Part shown: piece by piece, positions 1-6,363 of the stretch
Layout of the letters: every line of letters starts with the position of its first letter
Numbering within the stretch: the stretch's first letter is position 1
Assembly: GCA_022865365.1 (NCBI GenBank)
Contig: JALHSW010000120.1
Location: 1 to 8,099 of the forward strand
Reading direction: 5' to 3'
DNA length: 8,099 nt
From: Acidimicrobiia bacterium
GTDB taxonomy: Bacteria > Actinomycetota > Acidimicrobiia > IMCC26256 > PALSA-555
Notes under the pieces: generated by a model
What the model was told of the DNA's origin: nothing
What the model saw: only the letters and a program-made list of their open reading frames with translations
Database searches by the model: none
Made by a program: the position numbers and the translations under genes

Positions 1-1
1 C

Positions 2-1945
2 CGCGTGCGCCTCAACCGCGACATGTCGGCGCTCCGACTCGATGTCGACACGGGTGTCACTCCGAACGATCTTCGCCAGGGTGCGTTCGACCAGGAGCGT
101 GTGCGGGTGCTCTTCGACCAGCTCGCGTTCCGCACCCTGTTGCCGCGGATGATGGACGCGGTCGGAGCGGTCGCGGCCGAACCCGAGTCCGAGATGCTCG
201 AGACCGAGGTCGTGGTGCTCCGCGATGCTGCCGCGGCGGCTGAGAGACTGCGTGACCTCGCGTCGTCCGGCAAGCGGTACGCGCTCGAACCCCGGTGGGA
301 CGGCACCCCTGGTCGCAGCGGGCTCGTCGGCCTGGCGATCGCGACCGACGACGGCGACGTCGCGTACCTCGACGGTGCGCTGCTGCACGAGGCCGAGGTG
401 GCCGCGGCAGGGGGCGCACTCGTCGCGATCGGTGGCCCGCCGCTCGTCGCGCACCGCGCGAAGGACCTCATGCACGGCCTCGGCTCCGACGTGCGCACCC
501 TCGACCAGGACACCGCGGTGATGGCGTACCTCCTCGACCCGGGCGAGGGGAAGTACCGCCTCGAGGACCTCGCGATCCGATACCTGTCGCTGGAGGTGCG
601 CTCCCCCGACGTCGAGGAGGGCACGCTCGACCTCGACGGCATGGCCGGTGCGGAGGAGACCGGCCGACGTGCCGCGGTGGTGCTCCAGCTTGCCGACGTA
701 CTCGGCGAGGCACTCGTCGCACGGGAGCTTACGGATCTCTACGAGCGCTTCGAGCGACCGCTGGTGCGCGTGCTCGCGAAGATGGAGCACACCGGGATCC
801 GCGTGGACCGCGAGTTCCTGAGCGTGCTGAGTGCGGAGCTGAACAAGGAATGCGATCGGCTGATGCGCGCGATCTGGGCGCACGCGGGAGAAGAGTTCAA
901 CGTGAACTCGACGCCCCAGATGCGCGTCGTGCTGTTCGACAAGCTCGGCCTGACACCGGTCAAGAAGACCAAGACCGGCCCGTCGACCGACGCCGACTCG
1001 CTGCAGAAGATGATCGATGACCATCCGATCGTCGCCGACCTCCTGCGCTACCGAGAGGTCGAGAAGCTCCGGAGCACCTACGCGGATGCGCTGCCGCCGC
1101 TCATCGCCGCCGATGGGCGCGTGCACGCGACCTTCAAGCAGACCGATACCACGACAGGTCGGATCTCTAGCGAGGCACCCAACCTCCAGAACATCCCGGT
1201 GCGTACCGCCGACGGACGCGAGTTCCGGCGGGCGTTCATCGCCGACGAGGGCTTCGGCTTGCTCACCGCCGACTACAGCCAGATCGAGCTGCGCGTCCTG
1301 GCCCACCTGGCCGAGGACCCGGGGCTCGTCGACGCCTTCGATCGTGGTGTCGACATCCACACCGCGACGGCGGCGAAGGTGTTCCACAAGGACGAGGGTG
1401 AGGTGAACGCCGAGGATCGTCGGTTCGCGAAGGTCGTGAACTACGGGCTCGCCTACGGCATGGAGGCCTACGGCCTGAGCCAGCGCATGGATGTCGCGGT
1501 CGACGAAGCACGCGACATCCTGGACGACTACTTCGCGGCGTTCCCGAACGTGCAGGAGTTCATGGAACGCACGGTCGAGGAGGCGAAGCAGCGTGGGTAC
1601 ACGACCACCATCTTCGGAAGGCGCCGCCAGATCGCCGAGTTGTCATCCGACAACTTCCGCATCCGCCAGATGGGGGAGCGCATGGCCCAGAACGCCCCCA
1701 TCCAGGGCTCGGCGGCCGACATCTTCAAGCTCGCCATGATCGGTGTCGACGCCGCGCTCGACGCGGGCGGCTTCGAGACCCGCATGCTGCTCACCGTGCA
1801 CGACGAGCTCGTCTTCGAGGTGCCCGTCGTCGAGCGCGAGCGGGTCGAGCCGGTCCTGCGCGAGGTGATGGAGTCGGTGACCGAGCTCAACGTGCCCCTC
1901 GTCGTCGACATCGGGTTCGGTCCCAATTGGGCGACGGCCAAGTAG
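2..1945 (+). CDS. polA: DNA polymerase I, 5'-truncated by window edge
   Basis: Family A DNA polymerase that fills gaps in excision repair and processes Okazaki fragments. The reading frame is open at the left edge, so the first visible residues are the tail of the 5'-nuclease domain; most of that domain (roughly 250 residues by family length) lies outside. Bases about 200-770 encode the 3'-5' exonuclease-like domain, which looks catalytically dead: the ExoI motif reads YALEPRW (278-298), with Glu and Arg where E. coli has Asp355 and Glu357. The polymerase domain (about 740-1940) is intact. Motif A, DYSQIELR, starts at 1271. The O-helix RRFAKVVNYGLAYG is at about 1418-1459, with a Tyr at 1442-1444 in the E. 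coli Phe762 position. Motif C, HDE, starts at 1799. The stop is TAG at 1943. Polymerase activity is well supported; loss of proofreading is inferred by eye alignment and matches other actinobacterial PolI. Confidence 0.97.
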   Translation, partial: RVRLNRDMSALRLDVDTGVTPNDLRQGAFDQERVRVLFDQLAFRTLLPRMMDAVGAVAAEPESEMLETEVVVLRDAAAAAERLRDLASSGKRYALEPRWDGTPGRSGLVGLAIATDDGDVAYLDGALLHEAEVAAAGGALVAIGGPPLVAHRAKDLMHGLGSDVRTLDQDTAVMAYLLDPGEGKYRLEDLAIRYLSLEVRSPDVEEGTLDLDGMAGAEETGRRAAVVLQLADVLGEALVARELTDLYERFERPLVRVLAKMEHTGIRVDREFLSVLSAELNKECDRLMRAIWAHAGEEFNVNSTPQMRVVLFDKLGLTPVKKTKTGPSTDADSLQKMIDDHPIVADLLRYREVEKLRSTYADALPPLIAADGRVHATFKQTDTTTGRISSEAPNLQNIPVRTADGREFRRAFIADEGFGLLTADYSQIELRVLAHLAEDPGLVDAFDRGVDIHTATAAKVFHKDEGEVNAEDRRFAKVVNYGLAYGMEAYGLSQRMDVAVDEARDILDDYFAAFPNVQEFMERTVEEAKQRGYTTTIFGRRRQIAELSSDNFRIRQMGERMAQNAPIQGSAADIFKLAMIGVDAALDAGGFETRMLLTVHDELVFEVPVVERERVEPVLREVMESVTELNVPLVVDIGFGPNWATAK

Positions 1946-2673
1946 CCCATGAACCGGGTGCGGCCTGGTTCAACGAGGTCGCGCGGTTCCTCGGCCCGGC
2001 GTACCTCCGGAACGCGTTCACGAAGGGGACCGAGCCGGAGGTCGAGTTCCTCGTCGACGCGCTCGGGCTGACCGCCGGACAGCGCGTGCTCGACGTCGGC
2101 TGCGGTCCGGGGCGGCACGCGCTGGCGCTCGCTCGTCGGGGAATCGTCGTGACCGGGATCGATGCGTCGCCGGACTTCGTTCGGTTGGCTCGGGACGCGG
2201 CGGCCGTCGAGGGACTCGACACGACCTTCGGGGTCCTCGACGTGCGCGAGCTCGCGTACCACGGTGAGTTCGATGCCGCGATCTGCCTGTGTCAGGGAGG
2301 CTTCGGGCTCCTCGGTGGGCGCGACGAGGTGGACGTGTTCGGCCGAATGGTGCGCGCCGTCCGACCGGGCGGCGGGCTCGCGGTGTCGGCGTTCCACGCA
2401 CCCTTCGCGATCCGCCACCTGGAGGCCGGTGAGACGTTCGATCCCGCGACCGGCGTCTTGCACGAGGTCGCGACGGTGCGGAACGAGCGTGGCGAGGAGC
2501 AGGAGTTCGACCTCTGGACGACCTGCTTCACCGTGCGTGAGCTCGAGCTCCTCGCGGCGACAGCAGGAGTCGCGCTCGACGGCATCTACGGTGTTGCCCC
2601 GGGCCGCTACCGCCTCGCGCCACCCGACCTCGATGCACCCGAGCTGCTGCTGGTGGGGCGCTGCGGGAACTGA
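1927..2673 (+). CDS. class I SAM-dependent methyltransferase, substrate unknown
   Basis: A 248-residue Rossmann-fold methyltransferase, probably cytoplasmic. Motif I is VLDVGCGPGRH (residues 54-64), the SAM-binding glycine-rich loop. The acidic residue after strand 2 is Asp79 in GIDAS. The motif II/IV region is FDAAICLCQG (from residue 115), and VRPGGGLAVSAF (from 145) is the usual post-motif segment. These place it in the broad Methyltransf_11/25 (UbiE-like) superfamily. Nothing visible fixes the substrate, which could be a small molecule, RNA or protein. The start is TTG at 1927, the first usable start in this frame; the next candidate, GTG 2086, would remove the N-terminal part and start inside motif I. 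The TTG overlaps the last 19 bases of polA and has no good SD site, so translation is probably coupled to polA. The stop is TGA at 2671. There are no membrane segments or signal peptide. Confidence 0.88.
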   Translation: MGDGQVAHEPGAAWFNEVARFLGPAYLRNAFTKGTEPEVEFLVDALGLTAGQRVLDVGCGPGRHALALARRGIVVTGIDASPDFVRLARDAAAVEGLDTTFGVLDVRELAYHGEFDAAICLCQGGFGLLGGRDEVDVFGRMVRAVRPGGGLAVSAFHAPFAIRHLEAGETFDPATGVLHEVATVRNERGEEQEFDLWTTCFTVRELELLAATAGVALDGIYGVAPGRYRLAPPDLDAPELLLVGRCGN

Positions 2674-2689
2674 CCGGATAGCCTGGATG

Positions 2690-2712
2690 CGCAGTCCCCG
2701 CCGGGGGCTGCG
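2690..2712 (+). terminator. hairpin after methyltransferase, terminator-like without U-tract
   Basis: Arm CGCAGTCCCC (2690-2699) pairs with GGGGGCTGCG (2703-2712) around a 3-base loop GCC. This gives ten pairs, one of them a G-U wobble. It starts 16 bases after the methyltransferase stop, the usual place for an intrinsic terminator. The sequence after it (cgtcgtccgt...) has no run of T, so it could equally be an RNA structure in the rpsA leader. GC-rich genomes often have terminators with poor U-tracts, so the call stays open. Confidence 0.4.
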
Positions 2713-2757
2713 TCGTCCGTGTTCGCGTCCTGACCTCCCAGCATCGCTGCGGGTCCC

Positions 2758-2774
2758 GTCGCCCTGCGGGCGAC
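2758..2774 (+). promoter_or_regulatory. perfect hairpin just upstream of rpsA ribosome binding site
   Basis: GTCGCCC (2758-2764) and GGGCGAC (2768-2774) are perfect reverse complements around the loop TGC. The flanking CCC (2755-2757) and GGG (2777-2779) could extend the stem across a two-base CA bulge. It ends 10 bases before the SD site. An overlapping alternative pairing, CGGG-T-CCCG (2750-2758), would compete with it. It is a candidate translational control element or mRNA stabiliser. Confidence 0.4.
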
Positions 2775-2784
2775 CAGGGTTCTC

Positions 2785-2790
2785 GAGGAG
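2785..2790 (+). promoter_or_regulatory. ribosome binding site that fixes the rpsA TTG start
   Basis: GAGGAG, complementary to the 16S 3' end, with 7 bases between it and TTG 2798. This is ideal spacing and decides the start over the in-frame GTG codons at 2819 and 2825. Confidence 0.8.
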
Positions 2791-2797
2791 TCAGCAG

Positions 2798-4327
2798 TTG
2801 TCGGAGCAGGACGCGACGGTGGGCGTGAGCGCCCCCGTCCTGGAGCAGGAAGTGGGGGACGCAGGCGTGACGCCGGCCCCCGAAGCAGCTACCACAGAGC
2901 CGGTCATTGCGGAGGCCGTGCCGGACGAGGCCGAACCGGAGGAAGACCGCCTGGAAGAAGACCGAGAGGTCGACATGGACGCCCCTGTGGTGTTCGACGA
3001 CCTCAACGGGCTGTCGTTCTCCGACGCGGTCGACGCCACGTTCGTGGCCTTCGACGACGGCGACATCGTCACCGGCATCGTCGTCAAGATCGACAGCGAC
3101 GAGGTGCTCCTCGACATCGGGTACAAGTCCGAAGGTGTCATCCCCTCGCGCGAGCTCTCGATCCGCAACGACGTCGACCCCAACGAGGTCGTCACGCTCG
3201 AGCAGGAGCTCGAGGCCTTGGTGCTCACCAAGGAGGACAAGGACGGCCGACTCATCCTCTCCAAGAAGCGCGCGCAGTACGAGCGCGCCTGGGGGGCGAT
3301 CGAGGAGATCAAGGAGAAGGAAGGCATCGTCGAGGGTCCGGTCATCGAGGTCGTCAAGGGCGGCCTCATCCTCGACATCGGGCTCCGCGGCTTCCTGCCC
3401 GCGTCCCTCGTCGACCTGCGCCGCGTGCGCGATCTCGCTCCGTTCGTGGGCAAGTCGCTCGAGTGCAAGATCATCGAGCTCGACAAGAACCGCAACAACG
3501 TCGTCCTCTCGCGACGCGCGTACCTCGAGGAGACACAGCGCGAGCAGCGCGACGAGTTCCTCACCAACCTGAAGCCCGGAGAGATCCGCGAAGGTGTCGT
3601 CTCCTCGGTGGTGAACTTCGGTGCGTTCGTCGACCTCGGTGGCATGGACGGTCTCGTGCACGTCTCCGAGCTGTCGTGGAAGCACGTCGATCACCCGAGC
3701 TCGGTGGTCCAGGTCGGTGACGACGTGACCGTGCAGGTCCTCGACGTCGACCTCGAACGCGAGCGGATCTCGCTCTCGCTCAAGGCCACTCAGCAGGACC
3801 CGTGGCAGGAGTTCGCCGACGGGCACCAGGTCGGCGAGCTGGTCTACGGCCGGGTCACGAAGCTCGTGCCCTTCGGCGCGTTCGTACAGGTCGGTGACGG
3901 CATCGAGGGACTCGTCCACATCTCGGAGATGGCCGTGCACCACGTCGAGGCACCGGAGCAGGTCGTCACCCCCGGCGAGGAGCTGTGGGTGAAGATCATC
4001 GACATCGACCTCGAGCGTCGCCGGATCTCGCTCTCGATCAAGCAGGCCGCCGAGGGCGGTGTCGTGGCGGCCGAGTACCAGGACCAGTTCGGTGAGCACG
4101 CCTACGACGAGACGGGCAACTACATCGGCCCCGAGATCGTCGCCGACGAGCCCGAGATGGCCGAGGGGGCGGCCGAGGCGGCCTCGGAGGGCTCCACCGA
4201 GGATCCGAGTGCCGAGGCCCCGGAGACGGCCGCGGCGAGCACCCAGGCCCCGAAACCGGTAGACGCCGGGGTGGAAGCCCCGATTTCGGGAGAAACCCCG
4301 GTTTCGGAGGAACCCTCGGCCGAGTAA
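2798..4327 (+). CDS. rpsA: 30S ribosomal protein S1
   Basis: A 509-residue mRNA-binding protein of the small ribosomal subunit, helping initiation on structured or weak-SD messages. It has four S1 (OB-fold) domains at about residues 84-158, 173-243, 257-330 and 342-415. Domains 3 and 4 carry the classic RNA-binding signature (FGAFV ... GLVHVSE or GLVHISE, ending ISLS). Domains 1 and 2 are diverged (domain 1 has YKSEGVIPSREL), as usual for the ribosome-docking part of S1. Four domains, not the six of E. coli, is the normal actinobacterial form. The domains are flanked by an acidic N-terminal extension of about 80 residues with a Glu/Asp cluster (EEDRLEEDREVD), and by a roughly 94-residue tail rich in Ala, Glu and Pro. 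The start is TTG 2798 because of the GAGGAG at 2785; the frame is open much further upstream, but that part is a shadow of the methyltransferase gene. The stop is TAA at 4325. Confidence 0.96.
   Translation: MSEQDATVGVSAPVLEQEVGDAGVTPAPEAATTEPVIAEAVPDEAEPEEDRLEEDREVDMDAPVVFDDLNGLSFSDAVDATFVAFDDGDIVTGIVVKIDSDEVLLDIGYKSEGVIPSRELSIRNDVDPNEVVTLEQELEALVLTKEDKDGRLILSKKRAQYERAWGAIEEIKEKEGIVEGPVIEVVKGGLILDIGLRGFLPASLVDLRRVRDLAPFVGKSLECKIIELDKNRNNVVLSRRAYLEETQREQRDEFLTNLKPGEIREGVVSSVVNFGAFVDLGGMDGLVHVSELSWKHVDHPSSVVQVGDDVTVQVLDVDLERERISLSLKATQQDPWQEFADGHQVGELVYGRVTKLVPFGAFVQVGDGIEGLVHISEMAVHHVEAPEQVVTPGEELWVKIIDIDLERRRISLSIKQAAEGGVVAAEYQDQFGEHAYDETGNYIGPEIVADEPEMAEGAAEAASEGSTEDPSAEAPETAAASTQAPKPVDAGVEAPISGETPVSEEPSAE
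4250..4307 (+). repeat. short inverted and direct repeats in the rpsA 3' end
   Basis: CCGAAACCGG (4250-4259) is the exact reverse complement of CCGGTTTCGG (4298-4307), 38 bases apart. Between them, CCCCGATTTCGGGAG (4278-4292) repeats as CCCCGGTTTCGGAGG (4296-4310) with an 18-base period and 12 of 15 matches, encoding two six-residue units (APISGE, TPVSEE). Local palindromes also exist: GAAACC-CC-GGTTTC (4292-4305) and, at the stop codon, CTCGGCCGAG (4315-4324). This could be slippage-driven expansion of a disordered tail, or RNA structure at the mRNA 3' end. Confidence 0.6.
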
Positions 4328-4336
4328 CCCTCAAGG

Positions 4337-4349
4337 CGGGGCCGCCCCG
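4337..4349 (+). terminator. GC-rich inverted repeat after rpsA, weak terminator candidate
   Basis: CGGGGC (4337-4342), one base, then GCCCCG (4344-4349), starting 9 bases past the rpsA stop. As RNA it would fold as a four-pair stem (CGGG with CCCG) and a five-base loop. No T-run follows (ggccgaccaatgg), so termination is unsupported beyond position and GC content. If it does not terminate, rpsA and the pilus genes may share a transcript. Confidence 0.3.
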
Positions 4350-4360
4350 GGCCGACCAAT

Positions 4361-4383
4361 GGAGTCGGGAGGAAACCGACTTC
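4361..4383 (+). promoter_or_regulatory. hairpin abutting the cpaB ribosome binding site
   Basis: GGAGTCGG (4361-4368) pairs with CCGACTTC (4376-4383): eight pairs, one of them a G-U wobble, around the seven-base loop GAGGAAA. The stem ends exactly where the cpaB SD site begins (4384), and the loop itself looks like an SD sequence. It could affect ribosome access to cpaB, the first gene of the pilus operon. It does not match any riboswitch class I can recognise. Confidence 0.4.
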
Positions 4384-4389
4384 GAGGAG
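4384..4389 (+). promoter_or_regulatory. ribosome binding site that fixes the cpaB start
   Basis: GAGGAG lies 7 bases before GTG 4397 but only 1 base before the in-frame GTG 4391. Spacing therefore favours 4397. Confidence 0.7.
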
Positions 4390-4396
4390 CGTGCCC

Positions 4397-5119
4397 GTGG
4401 GGAACCGACGCACACTGATCGCGGCCGGAGCGGTCGTCCTGGCCGCTATCGCTGGTCTGCTCGTGTTCGTCTATGTCTCGGGAGCCGACAATCGGGCCGC
4501 GGACAAGGTCGACATGGTGCAGGCCTTCGTCGCGGTCAACGACATCCCGAAGGGCACGACAGGCGACTCGGCCCTGGCCGATGGGCTGATCCAGGCCGAT
4601 GAGGTGTTGCGCGGTTCCGTGCCGCCCGCGGCGGTGACCGACTCGTCGGTCCTCGGCGGCAAGGTCGCATCCTCGACGATCCAGGCGAAGCAGTACATCA
4701 CCGACGCGAGCTTCGTTGCCCCGGCTGAGGGTGGCGGTGGATCGCTCGCCGCCGCGATCGGTGACGGGGCGCGAGTGGCGGTCACCGTGTCGGTGGACGC
4801 GGAGCGCGGCGTCGCCGGTCAGATCGCGCCCGGCGACCGCGTCGACATCGCCGTCGTCGGCGACGGATCGGCCGCGTACATCCTCAGTGACGTGAAGGTG
4901 CTCTCGGTCGGCCAGGAGACCGCGGCCAGCGCGGCCGGCGGGAATGGTGAGCCGTCGGTGGACGCGGCGGGCACTGGTCTGATCACGTTCGAGCTCAGTC
5001 CCGACGATGCGCTCGCCGTCGTTGCGGCCAACAAGAGCGGATCGCTGTACCTGACGTTGAAGCCGATCGCGGGATCAACGTCCGGTCGCGAGTCCTCGGT
5101 GGCGGCATCGGGCGGGTAG
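4397..5119 (+). CDS. cpaB: Flp/Tad pilus assembly protein CpaB (RcpC), SAF domain
   Basis: A 240-residue membrane-anchored pilus assembly factor. After a short basic start (MGNRR), residues about 6-28 form one hydrophobic helix (TLIAAGAVVLAAIAGLLVFV), a signal anchor placing the rest outside the membrane. A SAF domain follows (about 41-108; VQAFVAVNDIPKGT ... VLGGKVASSTI), then a Gly-rich linker (AEGGGGS, about 109-115). Last comes the RcpC/CpaB domain (about 116-225; RVAVTVSVDAERGVAGQIAPGDRVDI), ending in a Ser/Gly tail. In diderms CpaB works with the CpaC secretin; none is encoded beside it here, so it probably acts at the cell-wall side of a monoderm pilus. GTG 4397 is chosen over GTG 4391 on SD spacing. 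It is the first gene of the operon, 69 bases after rpsA and 5 bases before cpaE. The family call is sound; the exact role is poorly known even in model species. Confidence 0.88.
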   Translation: MGNRRTLIAAGAVVLAAIAGLLVFVYVSGADNRAADKVDMVQAFVAVNDIPKGTTGDSALADGLIQADEVLRGSVPPAAVTDSSVLGGKVASSTIQAKQYITDASFVAPAEGGGGSLAAAIGDGARVAVTVSVDAERGVAGQIAPGDRVDIAVVGDGSAAYILSDVKVLSVGQETAASAAGGNGEPSVDAAGTGLITFELSPDDALAVVAANKSGSLYLTLKPIAGSTSGRESSVAASGG

Positions 5120-5124
5120 GAGCC

Positions 5125-6348
5125 ATGGCAGTCGCGCATGACGACCCGATCGGGATGACCAGCGGCGCAACCGCCACCTCGCGCTATGACGTCGCGGTCG
5201 TCGAGCCCGACCCGCGGTACCGCATGCGACTCGGCACCCAGCTCGCGGGCGCGGCGCAGTTCGAGTCGATCGAGGAGCTCGTCCAACATCTGCGGCCCGG
5301 GCGTCCGGTGGTGGCCGTCTTCGGTCCATCGGTCGCAGTGCCGCTCGGCTTCCAGCAGGTGCAGCGCCTCGTCGCTGCGTACCCGGAGCTCGGGGCGGTC
5401 TTCGCTGTGGCCGAGGTGTCGGCCCCGGTGCTCCAGGCTGCACTGCGCGCGGGAGCGCGCGACACCGTCGCCGCGGGCGACGCAGCAACGATGGTGCAGG
5501 CCGTGGCCCGAGTCGGAGACCTGTTGCACGACTCGACTGCATCGCGTGTGCCCGCAGTCGTGGAGTCCCGAGCGAACCCGGGCCGGCTCACCGTCGTGTT
5601 CTCGACCAAGGGTGGGGTGGGGAAGAGCACGATCGCGATCAACATCGCCGTCGCAATGGCACGGCGCACCGACGAGCGCGTCGCGCTCGTCGACGCCGAC
5701 CTGCACTTCGGCGACATCGGGGTGCTGCTGGGCATCCCGCCGCAGACGACGATCACCGACGCCGCGGCCTCGATCCAGTTCGCCGATGCCGAGATGTTGG
5801 GCACCATGCTCACCCGCCACGAGAGTGGGGTGTACGTGCTGCCCGCGCCGGCCGAAGCGGTGCTCGGCATCGCCTTGCCTCCCGAAGAGCTCGTCGGGGT
5901 CTGCTCGGCACTCCAGTCGTTCTGCGGTCAGGTCATCGTCGACACCCCGACCGCCTTCGACGACAGCATCCTCGCTCTCCTCGAAGCGGCCGACGAGATC
6001 CTCCTCGTCGGGGGGATGGACATCCCGAGCGTCAAGAACCTGAAGATCGGCATGCAGGCCCTCGACCTCGCGGCGATTGCCGGGCCCAAGCTCCACCTCG
6101 TGCTGAACCGGGCCAACACCCAGGTGAAGCTCGATGTGCGGGAGATCGAGCAGGTGCTCGGCTTGCGCGCCGAGTTCCCGATCCCTTCCGACATCGCGGT
6201 CCCGATCTCGGTCAACGCGGGGCAACCCGTGGTCGCGCAGGACCCGAAGTCCCCGGCGACGCGTGCCATGGAGCACATCGCGGTCACGCTGCTGGGCGCC
6301 GACGTCGCGGCCAGCAGCAAGAAGCGTCGCGGGCGCAAGCAGCAGTAG
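5125..6348 (+). CDS. cpaE: pilus localisation ATPase CpaE/TadZ (ParA/MinD family)
   Basis: A 407-residue protein thought to place the Tad machine in the cell. Residues about 20-140 look like a receiver domain (YDVAVVEPDPRYRM...) but the third strand reads VVAVFGPS (about residues 62-69), with no Asp to phosphorylate: the atypical receiver of TadZ proteins. Residues about 155-390 are a MinD/ParA-type ATPase. The deviant Walker A is KGGVGKST (162-169, signature Lys162 and P-loop Lys167), Walker A' is VDAD (Asp190, Asp192) and Walker B is VIVD (Asp273). The C-terminus is short and basic (KKRRGRKQQ). ATG 5125 has a GGAG only 2 bases upstream, which is close; ATG 5155 (Met11) is a less likely alternative. 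The gene lies between cpaB and cpaF with gaps of 5 and 15 bases. Confidence 0.93.
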   Translation: MAVAHDDPIGMTSGATATSRYDVAVVEPDPRYRMRLGTQLAGAAQFESIEELVQHLRPGRPVVAVFGPSVAVPLGFQQVQRLVAAYPELGAVFAVAEVSAPVLQAALRAGARDTVAAGDAATMVQAVARVGDLLHDSTASRVPAVVESRANPGRLTVVFSTKGGVGKSTIAINIAVAMARRTDERVALVDADLHFGDIGVLLGIPPQTTITDAAASIQFADAEMLGTMLTRHESGVYVLPAPAEAVLGIALPPEELVGVCSALQSFCGQVIVDTPTAFDDSILALLEAADEILLVGGMDIPSVKNLKIGMQALDLAAIAGPKLHLVLNRANTQVKLDVREIEQVLGLRAEFPIPSDIAVPISVNAGQPVVAQDPKSPATRAMEHIAVTLLGADVAASSKKRRGRKQQ

Positions 6349-6363
6349 CGGCTGGAGCTGACG

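Larger units (their letters stand above)
2674..2797 (+). promoter_or_regulatory. rpsA upstream leader region
   Basis: The 124-base gap between the methyltransferase stop and the rpsA start is the longest non-coding stretch here. It holds two hairpin-forming inverted repeats (2690-2712 and 2758-2774) and an SD site (2785-2790). A TANNNT-type hexamer, TAGCCT (2679-2684), could be a -10 element, but I see no convincing -35 at the right distance, so the promoter is unproven. rpsA may instead be read through from polA. S1 represses its own mRNA in E. coli; whether this leader does the same job is speculation. Confidence 0.4.

Noticed and set aside
1528..2463. 311-codon minus-strand open frame spanning the polA end and the methyltransferase
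   Set aside because: It crosses two genuine genes, shows no domain and has no SD or promoter of its own.
2679..2684. TAGCCT as a -10 promoter element for rpsA
   Set aside because: It fits TANNNT but no -35 is visible at about 17 bases, and such hexamers occur by chance; not called as a separate feature.
2162..2797. N-terminal extension of rpsA to the upstream edge of its open frame
   Set aside because: This part is out of frame with, and overlaps, the methyltransferase gene; its translation is Ser/Arg-rich nonsense. The GAGGAG-TTG pair at 2785-2800 gives a clear start.
2528..4099. 523-codon open frame on the minus strand opposite rpsA
   Set aside because: It mirrors the codon pattern of rpsA in GC-rich DNA. 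Its product is low-complexity (Leu/Asp/Val/Arg rich) with no recognisable domain, and rpsA is certain on the other strand.
4361..4396. Cyclic-di-GMP riboswitch before the pilus operon
   Set aside because: Pilus genes make this tempting, but the spacer is only 69 bases and lacks the two-helix architecture and conserved core of the known c-di-GMP riboswitch classes.
4359..4418. Small upstream frame ATG 4359 to TGA 4416 (19 codons) overlapping the cpaB start
   Set aside because: There is no SD ahead of the ATG and the codon use is unremarkable. It is probably chance, although an overlap with the cpaB start could allow coupling.
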